The notes under the pieces were generated by a model, which searched no databases, was not told where the DNA came from, and saw only the letters and a list, made by a program, of their open reading frames with translations. Below are positions 29,082 through 38,266 of a DNA stretch of 64,000 bases, piece after piece. The stretch's first letter is position 1. Each line of letters starts with the position of its first letter. The DNA is taken from positions 1 through 64,000 of the forward strand of contig NZ_BBIQ01000009.1 in assembly GCF_000730565.1 (NCBI RefSeq), read 5' to 3'. A program made the translations under genes and the position numbers. Source of the DNA: Pseudomonas fulva NBRC 16637 = DSM 17717. GTDB taxonomy: Bacteria > Pseudomonadota > Gammaproteobacteria > Pseudomonadales > Pseudomonadaceae.

Positions 29082-29271
29082 TCATGACTCGCTGTAAAGG
29101 CAATAGTGTTTTTCGACTGGCGCGGATAGTGCGCGAGTAGTATTCATAATATCGCGCGGGGGGGAATGCTTTCCGGGGCTGACTGAATGTAGGTGAACGC
29201 CGAACCGTAGGATTTTTTCTGGGGTTTGGGATGGTGGTTGATAGGCCCTGGTTGTCCAGAGCCTTATGGCT
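29082..29271 (-). other. Gap between intact and decayed bacteriocin modules
   Basis: 190 bases, AT-richer than average, downstream of the intact immunity gene. I find no credible gene; a 72-codon frame overlapping the immunity gene has no family features. Probably the junction left by insertion or recombination of toxin tails. Confidence 0.4.
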
Positions 29272-29535
29272 TCAAGGAGTTTTGAAGCTTTCTTTTTCAT
29301 TGGCTAATCGCCAAGCCTTGACAATTTCCAATACTTCGCCAGGTGCTCCGGTATTGCTCCCAACAGGCCTGAAGAATAAGTCGCTACCACTGGGATGCTC
29401 GGTAATGCGTTCAAAGTGCTCAAGTAGTGGGTCGAGTATACGGTCTGGCTCATCTTCGATCGCACGGTTTATCTCGAGTAAGAAGTCAAGGAATTCCTGT
29501 TCGGTATAATCGCGATAACTGCCTTTTAAGATCAT
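29272..29535 (-). CDS. Colicin E-type / pyocin DNase immunity protein
   Basis: An 87-residue acidic protein that binds and blocks the nuclease domain of the adjacent bacteriocin in the producing cell. Signature: YTEQEFLDFL near the N-terminus, then ERITEHPSGSDLFFRP and VKAWRLANEKESF. Its ATG overlaps the bacteriocin stop as ATGA, so the pair is translationally coupled and antidote is made with toxin. Length is normal for the Im2/Im9 family. The specific nuclease partner is inferred from adjacency. Confidence 0.93.
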   Translation of the reverse strand: MILKGSYRDYTEQEFLDFLLEINRAIEDEPDRILDPLLEHFERITEHPSGSDLFFRPVGSNTGAPGEVLEIVKAWRLANEKESFKTP

Positions 29536-32228
29536 GGCCTTTTCCCATAATGAATGCTGTTATGAATGAGAGGTGTCAGAATGACTATATTGTTCATGTC
29601 GTATACGCCACCATTTTGACTAATGGGGATCACATGGTGTAACTCATAAGATCGCTTGCTTTTGTATTCATCTTGCTTATCCACCCTGGGTGAATAGCCG
29701 TGCTTTCTCATTCGGCGAAGTTCTTGAGGGCTGAAGTGTTTAGACAAATCTGGGTCGTTAGCTATCTCCTTCCAAAACCGTCTTCTAAAAGCATCGAAAC
29801 TCTTGAACTCCCTACCTCTGAGTTTATCCGCGATCTGAGCCGGGACGGGAGCACCTTCCGGGCGTCTCGCATCCTGGCGCCAGGTTTCGGAGGGGACGGC
29901 ACCTGTTCCCACAGATGTACCCGACTCATACCTCGGACTTTTCAGCACTACCAACAGAGGCGGCAGCCCTGAATCCGCGGGGAACGTGACAATCAGCCGT
30001 TCCTGGTCCAGCAAGTCCAAGGCGGGATAGCTTTCCGCTTCGGGGGTAACAGGGTTCAGGCTGGACCCTGTGTACACAATGATCCCTTCTGGTACCTGTG
30101 GTAAACCGGTGGGGCCGCCCAACTCAGCCCCCGGTGGACTAGCCGGCGTCCAGGTCAAGGTGCGCTGCGGGTTCTCCAGCGCCACGATGTAGACACCTCG
30201 TGCGCTATCCCATCTGGCGGCGCGGACAGGGACCGAAGCGCGACCAGCTGTTATGTGCAACTTGAGGTCAGTACCTTCTTCGCTGCCCGATAGCAGGTAC
30301 GGAAGGTCCAGTTGCGGTAATGACAAGGAAAGCGCTTCTAGGTCTGGACCCTCTGGCGGCACCAAATCTCTCAGCGGGATACCGATCAGGTATTGCCGGT
30401 CGCTGTTGCCCAGATTGGATGGCCATGCCAGAGACATGGTCGCGACAAGCGCCGTGGTGCCGGTGGCCAAAACACTGGCTATCGCTGTGCGTATTGCGGC
30501 TTGCAGGCCTGCATATGCGGTTGACAGGTTGCCGAACGAGGCTGACCCGATCGGCAGTACCAATGGCAACGAAGCAGCATCGCGGGCGGGGTAAGCATAT
30601 GTTCGGCGCACGCGTTCTTCCTGCTGCTTGCGCATCGCCTCGGCCTGCTGCCTGGCTTTGTCTGCACGGCGTTCAGCTGCAAGTTTTCGCGCAGCTTTTT
30701 TTGCCTGTCGCTCTGCCAGCGCTTCCTTGACCTTACGTTCAGCTTCAACCCGCTGGGCTGCTCTGGCGGCCCTTGCTGCCTCCTTGGCCTGCTGAGCCTG
30801 CTCCCTGCGCAAGCGGAGCATTTCGGCTTTTTCAGCTGCCTCTCTGGCTTTGCGTTCTGCTAGGACCTTTCGTTGGGCCTTTTTTGCCAGTCGCTCTTCC
30901 CTGGGGCGTTCAATTGCCTGAAGCTCCCCAGGAACCCACTTGTGTATGAAGGCTTGCTCCTTCGCCCGGAGATCTGCCTGAGCTTTTCGCCTGGCTGCTT
31001 CCGCTTCGGCCTGCTGCTGAGCAGCTTGGTCTGCAGCGGCCTGCTGACGAGCTGCTTGCGCCGCAGCGGCTTGTGCCTCAAGCAGAGCGCTTTGTTCGAT
31101 TGCATGTCTTGCCAACAGCTGCTCTGCAACCTGGGTACGTTCAAGCAGGTTCTGAGTAGCGCTTGCGTAACGCTCCAGAAACCGTATGGATTCGGTGAGC
31201 GACATTGCCAGGTGGTAGTCTTTCCACAACGGGCCGGCCCGACGGTTGCGTTGTTCATCTACAAGGTGCTGCAAAGCTTCTGTTTGCGGCTTGGACAGCG
31301 GGCTTGTGATCTTGGGGTTGGATGAGGAAAAGGCGGGGATGGCCTGGCGTTTGGCGGCGATCAACGCGTGCGCGGCGGCAAGGTGCGCGGCGAGGTTGTC
31401 GGTCAGCTGCTGCCCTTCCAGTCCAACGGTACTGACTATTTCGTGCTGGAGAAAACTTGGCAGGCCGTCGAATTGGATGGCTCTTTCCACGTGGATCTGG
31501 CCAAGCCTTCTGGTCACAACTTCAGGCAGGTCGATGCCGGGCTCTTCAAGCTCGATACGATCCAGCGCGGCAGCCAGTGGCGCAAGATCCGCCGCATGCA
31601 CTGCCAGTGCGCTCGCTTTGAGGTGCAACCTGTAAGAGCCATCGGCAGACCTGTTCAGCCGTGAGTACAGTTCGTTGGCGAACGCCTCCCCTTTTTCTGT
31701 AAAGACACCCGGGTCATAGATCCGGGTCATCATCGAGTCCGTGCGCTTGTAGAAAGAGGGTGCCCCGTAGAAGCTCACAGCATCCGGCAAGTCCTGCAAG
31801 TAGCCCCTACGCGTGTCGCTTATCAGTTCCGTAAGCCGTCTTTGTTCCTCCTTCAACTGGCCGAGCGTGGTGGTTGCTGAGGCGCTTGCGGCCTCGGTTA
31901 TGCTCGATCTCTGCTGTGCTATTTGCGCGGGCAATGCCTGAATGGAGGCGGCATACTTGGCATCATGGTCCTGCTCGATGCCCTTGCGCTCGATATCGAG
32001 CACGCGGCTGGGGGCTAGTTCGTGTGTGTCTATTACACGAGGTGGGCTGGTGCCACGTGGGCGCCCTGCATCCAAGCCCCAGCCACCGAAGCCGAATCCA
32101 CCGCCTCCGCTGATTGGGGCCAGTGGCATCCGGTCCGGGGCGGTGTCGCTGATCCAAAGTGCCTCGGTCAAGTACAGCGGGGGGTGTACGTAAGTGGGTT
32201 CAAGTACAACGGGGTTGTTTTTGGCCAT
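29532..32228 (-). CDS. S-type pyocin-like bacteriocin with C-terminal HNH DNase
   Basis: An 898-residue secreted antibacterial toxin. The first ~60 residues are loop-like with a Gly-rich patch (SGGGGFGFGGWG, about 40-51) typical of translocation ends. A helical region follows, then an Ala/Gln/Lys/Arg-rich coiled coil at about 365-545, probably the receptor-binding stalk. A pyocin_S-type beta domain covers about 580-770. The DNase starts near 793 and ends in the HNH/beta-beta-alpha-metal motif: His 864-865 (LHHVIP), Asn 880, His 889 and His 893. ATG 32228 has GGAG upstream. No lysis gene is seen. Target receptor is unknown. Confidence 0.92.
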   Translation of the reverse strand: MAKNNPVVLEPTYVHPPLYLTEALWISDTAPDRMPLAPISGGGGFGFGGWGLDAGRPRGTSPPRVIDTHELAPSRVLDIERKGIEQDHDAKYAASIQALPAQIAQQRSSITEAASASATTTLGQLKEEQRRLTELISDTRRGYLQDLPDAVSFYGAPSFYKRTDSMMTRIYDPGVFTEKGEAFANELYSRLNRSADGSYRLHLKASALAVHAADLAPLAAALDRIELEEPGIDLPEVVTRRLGQIHVERAIQFDGLPSFLQHEIVSTVGLEGQQLTDNLAAHLAAAHALIAAKRQAIPAFSSSNPKITSPLSKPQTEALQHLVDEQRNRRAGPLWKDYHLAMSLTESIRFLERYASATQNLLERTQVAEQLLARHAIEQSALLEAQAAAAQAARQQAAADQAAQQQAEAEAARRKAQADLRAKEQAFIHKWVPGELQAIERPREERLAKKAQRKVLAERKAREAAEKAEMLRLRREQAQQAKEAARAARAAQRVEAERKVKEALAERQAKKAARKLAAERRADKARQQAEAMRKQQEERVRRTYAYPARDAASLPLVLPIGSASFGNLSTAYAGLQAAIRTAIASVLATGTTALVATMSLAWPSNLGNSDRQYLIGIPLRDLVPPEGPDLEALSLSLPQLDLPYLLSGSEEGTDLKLHITAGRASVPVRAARWDSARGVYIVALENPQRTLTWTPASPPGAELGGPTGLPQVPEGIIVYTGSSLNPVTPEAESYPALDLLDQERLIVTFPADSGLPPLLVVLKSPRYESGTSVGTGAVPSETWRQDARRPEGAPVPAQIADKLRGREFKSFDAFRRRFWKEIANDPDLSKHFSPQELRRMRKHGYSPRVDKQDEYKSKRSYELHHVIPISQNGGVYDMNNIVILTPLIHNSIHYGKRP

Positions 32229-32340
32229 GTAGTCAGCTCCTGATCTCTACATGGCCAGCTTTTCGTAAGGCAACCTTCGCAGATATCGGCTGCCGGGTAA
32301 TCAATCCGTAAGACACTTCCCTCGCGATGGAAGGGCGTAT
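32229..32340 (-). promoter_or_regulatory. Bacteriocin upstream region
   Basis: 112 bases between mdeR and the bacteriocin, both minus strand. I see the ribosome-binding site (CAGGAG, ending about ten bases before the ATG) but no LexA palindrome and no convincing PrtN P-box. Control may be by an SOS-linked activator elsewhere or by read-through from mdeR. Confidence 0.35.
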
Positions 32341-32820
32341 CTAGCGATGGTTCTCCCATACCGGAACCACGCGTCTTTCCTTCACCGCCTTATAGGAAAA
32401 ACTCGAATAGATCTCCTTCACTCCCGGCAGACGCTGAAGCACCTCACGGGCAAATTCTCCGAAGGCCTCCAAGTCCCTGGCCACGATTTCCAGCAGAAAA
32501 TCGTACCGCCCGGAAATGTTATGGCAGGCGACAATCTCGGGTATCTCCATCAGTCGCTGCTCGAACGCCAGCGCCATCGGTTTGGTATGGGAATCCATCA
32601 TGATGCTGACGAAGGCAGTTACCCCGAACCCTAGCGATTTGGAGGAAAGCATGGCCTGATAGCCGGTGATATAGCCGTTCTCTTCCAGCAGCTTAATCCT
32701 GCGCCAGCAGGGCGAAGTGGTCAGCGATACCCTGTCGGCGAGCTCGGCGACGGTGAGGCGAGCGTTATTCTGCAAGGCCGCGAGCAGTGCGCGGTCGATG
32801 CGGTCCAAGGGTGCAGGCAT
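32341..32820 (-). CDS. mdeR: Lrp/AsnC-family regulator, probable MdeR
   Basis: A 159-residue Lrp-type regulator: N-terminal winged helix (LDRIDRALLAALQNNARLTVAELADRV, SPCWRRIKLLEENGYI) and C-terminal RAM effector domain (AFVSIMM, GRYDFLLEIVARDLEAF). It lies divergently to methionine gamma-lyase with 127 bases between, the same layout as the P. putida mdeR-mdeA pair, where MdeR activates mdeA. Function as methionine-responsive activator is inferred from position. Confidence 0.88.
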   Translation of the reverse strand: MPAPLDRIDRALLAALQNNARLTVAELADRVSLTTSPCWRRIKLLEENGYITGYQAMLSSKSLGFGVTAFVSIMMDSHTKPMALAFEQRLMEIPEIVACHNISGRYDFLLEIVARDLEAFGEFAREVLQRLPGVKEIYSSFSYKAVKERRVVPVWENHR

Positions 32821-32947
32821 GCTTTGCCCTCAAGTACTCACATTTATTGTTTTTGTTCCAAAACAGCGACGCTGGCTTGGTCATTTTGGAAAAATTCTGG
32901 GGTTGCCCTGGCATAAGCTTAGATCAAACCAACAAGAGGCTGTTGCC

Positions 32948-34144
32948 ATGCGCGACTCCCGTCACGACAACGGTTTTTCAACGCGTGCCATCCATCACGG
33001 TTACGACCCGCTAGCGCACGGCGGCGCACTGGTACCGCCGATCTACCAAACCGCTACCTATGCCTTTCCAACCGTCGAATACGGCGCGGCGTGCTTTGCC
33101 GGTGAACAGGCCGGGCATTTCTACAGCCGTATCTCCAACCCCACGCTGAATGTGCTCGAAGCGCGCATGGCGTCGCTTGAGGGCGGGGAGGCGGGCCTTG
33201 CGCTGGCATCGGGGATGGGCGCCATCACGTCCACGCTCTGGACCCTGCTGCGCCCGGGCGATGAGTTGATCGTCGGGCGGACCGTGTATGGATGCACCTT
33301 TGCCTTCATGCACCACGGCATCGGGGCGTTTGGCGTGACGATCCGCCACGTCGACCTCAACGATACCGACGCACTGCGCGCCGCGCTCAGTGATAAGACG
33401 CGCATGATCTACTTCGAGACCCCCGCCAACCCGACCATGCGGCTGGTCGATATTGCCGCCGTGGCCGAAGCGGTACGCGGCCGTGATGTGCTGGTGGTGG
33501 TCGACAACACCTACTGCACGCCTTACCTGCAAAGGCCGCTGGAACTGGGCGCTGATCTGGTCGTGCATTCGGCCACCAAGTACCTCAGCGGCCATGGCGA
33601 TATCACCGCCGGCTTGGTGGTGGGCCGTCAGGCGCTGATCGATCGGATTCGTCTGCAGGGGCTCAAGGACATGACAGGGGCGGTGCTGTCGCCTCAGGAC
33701 GCCATGCTGCTGATGCGCGGAATAAAGACCCTGGCCCTGCGCATGGACCGGCATTGCGAAAACGCCCGGCAGGTCGCCGAGTACCTGTCGCGTCAGCCGC
33801 AGGTGGAGCTGATCCACTACCCAGGCTTGCCGACGTTCGCACAACACGACTTGGCCAAGCGGCAAATGCGCCTACCCGGCGGCATGATCGCTTTCGAGCT
33901 CAAGGGCGGCCTTGATGCTGGACGCCGCTTCATGAATGCGCTGGGCCTGTTCGCACGCGCCGTGAGCCTGGGTGATGCCGAGTCGTTGGCCCAGCACCCG
34001 GCAAGCATGACCCATTCTAGCTACACGCCCGAAGAGCGGGTGCAGCACGGTATCTCCGAGGGGCTTGTGCGTTTGTCGGTAGGGCTTGAGGACATTGAGG
34101 ACCTGCTGGCAGACGTGCAACAGGCGTTGCGCGCCTGCTCATGA
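32948..34144 (+). CDS. mdeA: Methionine gamma-lyase (MdeA/MegL)
   Basis: PLP enzyme that splits L-methionine into methanethiol, ammonia and 2-oxobutyrate. 398 residues from ATG 32948, exactly the length of the P. putida enzyme. The diagnostic residues are present: Tyr 114 and Cys 116 (VYGC), and the PLP lysine at 211 (SATKYLSG). Cys 116 separates methionine gamma-lyases from cystathionine lyases. The expected partner mdeB (2-oxobutyrate dehydrogenase E1) does not follow; yhcB is next, on the other strand. Confidence 0.95.
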   Translation: MRDSRHDNGFSTRAIHHGYDPLAHGGALVPPIYQTATYAFPTVEYGAACFAGEQAGHFYSRISNPTLNVLEARMASLEGGEAGLALASGMGAITSTLWTLLRPGDELIVGRTVYGCTFAFMHHGIGAFGVTIRHVDLNDTDALRAALSDKTRMIYFETPANPTMRLVDIAAVAEAVRGRDVLVVVDNTYCTPYLQRPLELGADLVVHSATKYLSGHGDITAGLVVGRQALIDRIRLQGLKDMTGAVLSPQDAMLLMRGIKTLALRMDRHCENARQVAEYLSRQPQVELIHYPGLPTFAQHDLAKRQMRLPGGMIAFELKGGLDAGRRFMNALGLFARAVSLGDAESLAQHPASMTHSSYTPEERVQHGISEGLVRLSVGLEDIEDLLADVQQALRACS

Positions 34145-34241
34145 GGTGCGAGGAAGCGCTACCTGATGCCTTGTCCAGACTGGGCGAGGGCATTCTGGCG
34201 GTGCTGGCGAAAGAGCCAGCGTATCCAAGAGGAGCGTCACC

Positions 34242-34331
34242 ATGAAAGTATCTGCATACCCACTCGATCTGATCATTCGCCATGCTGGCGGAGATGACGA
34301 TGAGGGCGGTCATTCCTGGCGCAAGCCTTGA
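34242..34331 (+). CDS. Possible small protein of 29 residues downstream of mdeA
   Basis: ATG 34242 has a strong AGGAG eight bases upstream and opens a 29-codon frame (MKVSAYPLDLIIRHAG..., acidic patch DDDEGG, end SWRKP). It lies 97 bases after mdeA on the same strand and just before a strong terminator. I know no family. It could be a real small protein or chance; the ribosome-binding site is its best support. Confidence 0.35.
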   Translation: MKVSAYPLDLIIRHAGGDDDEGGHSWRKP

Positions 34332-34387
34332 CCTGAAGGGCGTTCCCCGCCCTTGCAGGGGGCGCCTGGTCGATGTTGATCGTGCAT

Positions 34388-34417
34388 TGAAAAAGGCCTC
34401 TTTCGAGGCCTTTTTCA
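34388..34417. terminator. Bidirectional intrinsic terminator (mdeA side / yhcB)
   Basis: A perfect 13-base stem with a TTTC loop; GGCCTC core flanked by A-run on one side and T-run on the other, so it works on both strands. It sits five bases from the yhcB stop. Confidence 0.9.
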
Positions 34418-34421
34418 ATGT

Positions 34422-34859
34422 TCAGTGCTTCAGACCATAGCTCTCGTCGAGCATGCCCGGCGAGTTGGGCGTTTTCGGCGCGTAATCGCGCGGCACTTCG
34501 GCGGTATCCCTGGGCGGCGTCAGGCGACTGTGCGGGCCGTGGGAGCTTTCCGAGTGCAGCGCTGCCAGCAGGCGTTGACGCGTCACTTCGTCCAGGGCCA
34601 GGTTGTTGGCGCCATCGGCCAGGTGATCTTGAACATCCTGATAGCTCTGATTGAGCTTTTTGACCAGTACGGCGGTGCTGTTGAAGTGCGTCACCACCTG
34701 GTTCTGGTAGCTGTCGAAACGCTGTTGGATGTCATCGAGCTGGCGCTGGCTGCTGCTGGGCGCAGCGTTGGGCAACAGGCGCGCCACGACGAAACCGACG
34801 ACCACACCGATGACCAGGGCCAGGGTAGGCAACAACCAAACAAGGAGCGAGAGTTCCAC
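34422..34859 (-). CDS. yhcB: YhcB (DUF1043), cell envelope/division-associated protein
   Basis: A 145-residue inner-membrane protein with one N-terminal membrane helix (LLVWLLPTLALVIGVVVGFVVA, given here as residues 5-26) followed by a coiled coil with the DUF1043 core (LDDIQQRFDSYQNQVVTHF, LVKKLNQSYQDVQDHLA). In enterobacteria it links to division and envelope growth. The C-terminal tail is Pro/Ser-rich. It ends at a terminator and is divergent from the hydrolase gene. Confidence 0.9.
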   Translation of the reverse strand: MELSLLVWLLPTLALVIGVVVGFVVARLLPNAAPSSSQRQLDDIQQRFDSYQNQVVTHFNSTAVLVKKLNQSYQDVQDHLADGANNLALDEVTRQRLLAALHSESSHGPHSRLTPPRDTAEVPRDYAPKTPNSPGMLDESYGLKH

Positions 34860-34994
34860 GAGTCCTTCCTCTATAAACGGCTTTGCTTTACGTTAACGGC
34901 TCAGACCTGCGCTGTATACCGCGAGCGATCGCAAATCAGAACAGAATTCCTCACCTAGACGAATCGACCTCCCCCAAGGTCACGGAGTAGTGCC

Positions 34995-35645
34995 TTGCTT
35001 GTCCGCGAAACCCCTCTGTTCATCGACGGCCCCAGTGGCCCGCTCGAAGCCCTCTACCTGGACGTGGCAGACGCCCGTGGCGCCGTGCTGATCTGTCATC
35101 CCAACCCGGTCCAGGGCGGCACCATGCTCAACAAGGTGGTTTCGACATTGCAACGCACGGCCCGGGACGCCGGGTACGTGACCCTGCGTTTCAACTACCG
35201 CGGCGTTGGGCAAAGCGCCGGCAGCCATGACATGGGTGAAGGCGAGGTGGCTGACGCCCAGGCCGCGGCCGCCTGGCTGCAGGCGGCGCATCCCGGGCTG
35301 CCCCTGGTGTTGATGGGCTTTTCCTTCGGCGGCTTCGTGGCGACCGCCCTGGCTGGCCGCCTGGAAGCCGAAGGCACTGCCTTGCAGCATCTGTTCATGA
35401 TCGCTCCGGCCGTCATGCGCCTGACCGATCAATTCCCCGTGCCGCAGCGGTGCCCGGTGACCCTGGTGCAACCCGATGCCGACGAGGTCGTTTCACCGGC
35501 GCTGGTTTACGATTGGTCCGACAGCCTGTCACGCCCCCATGAGCTGCTGAAAGTGGCAGAATGCGGACACTTCTTCCATGGCAAGCTGACCGACCTCAAG
35601 GATCTGCTGCTGCCGCGACTTTCGAACCGAGCCAAGCCTGAATAA
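34995..35645 (+). CDS. Alpha/beta-hydrolase, YjfP/YpfH-like small hydrolase
   Basis: A 216-residue hydrolase. Nucleophile elbow GFSFGG (Ser near 113), Asp in QPDADEVV, His in ECGHFFHG, so the catalytic triad is complete. [15 protein letters not shown] is the conserved oxyanion/lid region of this Proteobacterial family. The TTG start has GGAG seven bases upstream and no nearby ATG fits. It ends 10 bases before trpS, and the two probably share a transcript. Substrate unknown. Confidence 0.88.
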   Translation: MLVRETPLFIDGPSGPLEALYLDVADARGAVLICHPNPVQGGTMLNKVVSTLQRTARDAGYVTLRFNYRGVGQSAGSHDMGEGEVADAQAAAAWLQAAHPGLPLVLMGFSFGGFVATALAGRLEAEGTALQHLFMIAPAVMRLTDQFPVPQRCPVTLVQPDADEVVSPALVYDWSDSLSRPHELLKVAECGHFFHGKLTDLKDLLLPRLSNRAKPE

Positions 35646-35655
35646 GCGAACACCC

Positions 35656-37005
35656 ATGACCACGCGTATCCTTACCGGTATCACGACCACCGGCACTCCG
35701 CACCTGGGCAACTACGCCGGTGCCATCCGCCCGGCCATCCGAGTCAGCCAGCAGCCTGGCGTGGACTCGTTCTACTTCCTGGCCGACTACCACGCCCTGA
35801 TCAAGTGCGACGATCCGCTGCGCATCCAGCGCTCGCGTCTGGAAATCGCCGCCACCTGGCTCGCCGGTGGCCTGGATCCGGACAAGGTGACCTTCTACCG
35901 CCAGTCCGACATTCCGGAAATCCCCGAGCTGACCTGGCTGCTGACCTGCGTGGCGGCCAAGGGCTTGCTCAACCGCGCCCATGCCTACAAGGCATCGGTG
36001 GACAAGAACGTCGAAAACGGCGAAGACCCGGATGCCGGCGTCACCATGGGTCTGTTCAGCTACCCGGTGCTGATGGCGGCGGACATCCTGATGTTCAACG
36101 CCAACAAGGTGCCGGTTGGTCGTGACCAGATCCAGCACGTGGAAATGGCCCGCGATATCGGCCAGCGCTTCAACCACCTGTTCGGCCAGGGCAATGAGTT
36201 CTTCGCACTGCCGGAGGCGGTCATCGAGGAAAGCGTGGCCACCTTGCCCGGCCTGGATGGGCGCAAGATGTCCAAGAGCTATGACAACACCATCCCGTTG
36301 TTCACCAGCGCCAAGGACATGAAGGATGCCATTTCGCGCATCGTCACGGACTCGCGCGCGCCGGGTGAAGCCAAGAACCCGGACGACGCGCACCTGTTCA
36401 CGCTGTTCCAGGCCTTCTCCACACCTGAGCAGTGCGCCGAGTTCCGAGCCGAGCTGGAGCAGGGCCTGGGTTGGGGCGAAGCCAAGCAGCGACTGTTCCA
36501 GTTGCTCGACGGCCAGCTGGCCGAAAAGCGCGAGTATTACCATCAGCTGATCGCGCGGCCTGCGGACCTGGAGGATATCCTCCTGGCAGGCGCGGCCAAG
36601 GCGCGCGCCATCGCCACGCCATTTCTGGAGCAATTGCGCGAAGCCGTTGGCCTGCGCTCGTTCCGCAGCAGCGTACAGGCCACGGCGAACGTCAAGAAGA
36701 AGGTCGCCAAGAGCGCGCGCTTCGTCAGCTTCCGCGACGAAGACGGGAGCTTCCGCTTCCGCCTGTTGGCTGCCGATGGCGAGCAACTGCTGTTGTCGCG
36801 CAGCTTTGCCGATGGCAAAAGCGCAGGTGCCGTGAGCAAGCAGTTGCAACAAGGCGACGGGGTGGATATCCGCGCCGAGGGATTGGGCTTTGCTGTGTGG
36901 CTCAAGGATCAGCCGGTTGCCGACGGTGCGCCGTTCGACAGCGAACAAGCCCGTGATGCTGCCATCGAGCGTCTTCGCGCAGCGCTTGAGCCGCAACAGG
37001 ACTGA
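35656..37005 (+). CDS. trpS: TrpS, tryptophanyl-tRNA synthetase with C-terminal extension
   Basis: Charges tRNA-Trp. Class I synthetase: HIGH-type motif PHLGN (His 16) and KMSKS at about 204-208. At 449 residues it is over 100 longer than the E. coli enzyme. The extra part (about 345-449) contains [20 protein letters not shown], which resembles the DUF1508/YegP beta fold, then a charged tail. Long TrpS forms occur in other pseudomonads. The role of the extension is not known. Confidence 0.95.
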   Translation: MTTRILTGITTTGTPHLGNYAGAIRPAIRVSQQPGVDSFYFLADYHALIKCDDPLRIQRSRLEIAATWLAGGLDPDKVTFYRQSDIPEIPELTWLLTCVAAKGLLNRAHAYKASVDKNVENGEDPDAGVTMGLFSYPVLMAADILMFNANKVPVGRDQIQHVEMARDIGQRFNHLFGQGNEFFALPEAVIEESVATLPGLDGRKMSKSYDNTIPLFTSAKDMKDAISRIVTDSRAPGEAKNPDDAHLFTLFQAFSTPEQCAEFRAELEQGLGWGEAKQRLFQLLDGQLAEKREYYHQLIARPADLEDILLAGAAKARAIATPFLEQLREAVGLRSFRSSVQATANVKKKVAKSARFVSFRDEDGSFRFRLLAADGEQLLLSRSFADGKSAGAVSKQLQQGDGVDIRAEGLGFAVWLKDQPVADGAPFDSEQARDAAIERLRAALEPQQD

Positions 37006-37111
37006 CCGACGGGTGGGAGGTATCCGCCCACTGGTACTGTGATCAGGGTAGCCTCATCGGGTCTCTGGTGCCGGTATGAGGCATATTGACGCAAGTCGCA
37101 TTGCCATTAGG

Positions 37112-37144
37112 CGGGCCGCTCGCTACAGTGACGGCCCGTTTTTT
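37112..37144 (+). terminator. Intrinsic terminator of trpS
   Basis: CGGGCCG / CGGCCCG 7-base stem with a 13-base loop and a run of six T, 19 bases before the zapE start. Confidence 0.85.
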
Positions 37145-37163
37145 GTTGCCTCGCTAACGAATC

Positions 37164-38258
37164 ATGACTCCCCTAGAACGCTATCAAGCAGATCTGAAAC
37201 GTCCCGATTTCTTTCATGACGCGGCGCAGGAAACTGCGGTGCGTCACCTGCAGCGCCTGTACGACGACCTGGTGCAGGCCCAGAACAACAAGCCGGGTGT
37301 ATTCGGCAAGTTGTTCGGCAAGAAGGAGCAGACCCCGGTCAAGGGCCTGTACTTCTGGGGCGGGGTAGGGCGAGGCAAGACCTACCTGGTCGACACCTTC
37401 TTCGAAGCGCTGCCGTTCAAGCAGAAGATGCGCACGCACTTCCACCGCTTCATGAAGCGTGTCCACGAGGAGATGAAAACCCTAAAGGGCGAGAAGAATC
37501 CCCTGACCATCATTGCAAAGCGCTTCAGCGATGAGGCCAAGGTGATCTGCTTCGACGAGTTCTTCGTCTCGGACATCACCGACGCCATGATCCTGGGCAC
37601 CTTGATGGAGGAGCTGTTCAAGAACGGCGTTTCCCTGGTGGCCACTTCCAACATCGTGCCGGACGGCCTCTACAAAGATGGCCTGCAGCGTGCGCGCTTC
37701 CTGCCGGCCATCGCCATGATCAAGCAGTACACCGATGTAGTGAACGTCGACAGCGGTGTCGATTATCGCCTGCGCCACCTGGAGCAGGCCGAACTGTTCC
37801 ATTACCCGCTCGACGAGGCGGCGCAGCAGAGCATGCGTGCCAGCTTCAAGGCGCTGACGCCCGAGTGCACGGCAGCGGTCGAGAACGACGTGCTGATGAT
37901 CGAGAACCGTCCCATTCATGCGCTGCGCACCTGCGACGATGTGGCCTGGTTCGACTTCCGCGCCTTGTGCGATGGGCCGCGAAGCCAGAACGACTACATC
38001 GAACTGGGCAAGATCTTCCATGCGGTCCTGCTGAGCAACGTCGAGCAAATGGGCGTGGCAAGCGATGACATCGCGCGTCGCTTCATCAACATGGTCGACG
38101 AGTTCTATGACCGTAACGTCAAGCTGATCATCTCGGCCGAAGTGGAACTCAAGGACCTGTACACCGGTGGGCGCTTGAGCTTCGAGTTTCAGCGCACGCT
38201 GAGCCGACTGCTGGAAATGCAGTCTCATGAATTCCTGTCCCGCGCGCACAAGCCTTGA
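37164..38258 (+). CDS. zapE: ZapE, cell-division AFG1-like ATPase
   Basis: AFG1/LACE1-type ATPase that affects the Z-ring under stress. 364 residues. Walker A WGGVGRGKTYL near residue 65-75, Walker B VICFDEFFVSD near 129-139, and the conserved sensor region LVATSNIVPDGLYKDGLQR. Length is typical. It is preceded by the trpS terminator and so is expressed separately. Confidence 0.94.
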   Translation: MTPLERYQADLKRPDFFHDAAQETAVRHLQRLYDDLVQAQNNKPGVFGKLFGKKEQTPVKGLYFWGGVGRGKTYLVDTFFEALPFKQKMRTHFHRFMKRVHEEMKTLKGEKNPLTIIAKRFSDEAKVICFDEFFVSDITDAMILGTLMEELFKNGVSLVATSNIVPDGLYKDGLQRARFLPAIAMIKQYTDVVNVDSGVDYRLRHLEQAELFHYPLDEAAQQSMRASFKALTPECTAAVENDVLMIENRPIHALRTCDDVAWFDFRALCDGPRSQNDYIELGKIFHAVLLSNVEQMGVASDDIARRFINMVDEFYDRNVKLIISAEVELKDLYTGGRLSFEFQRTLSRLLEMQSHEFLSRAHKP

Positions 38259-38266
38259 AAACCTGG

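Noticed and set aside
29082..29300. Minus-strand 72-codon frame between the two bacteriocin modules
   Set aside because: It overlaps the intact immunity gene in another frame and shows no family features.
30600..31120. Repetitive Ala/Gln/Lys/Arg-coding stretch as a DNA tandem repeat
   Set aside because: The periodicity is at the protein level (coiled coil of the bacteriocin) and the DNA units are not regular.
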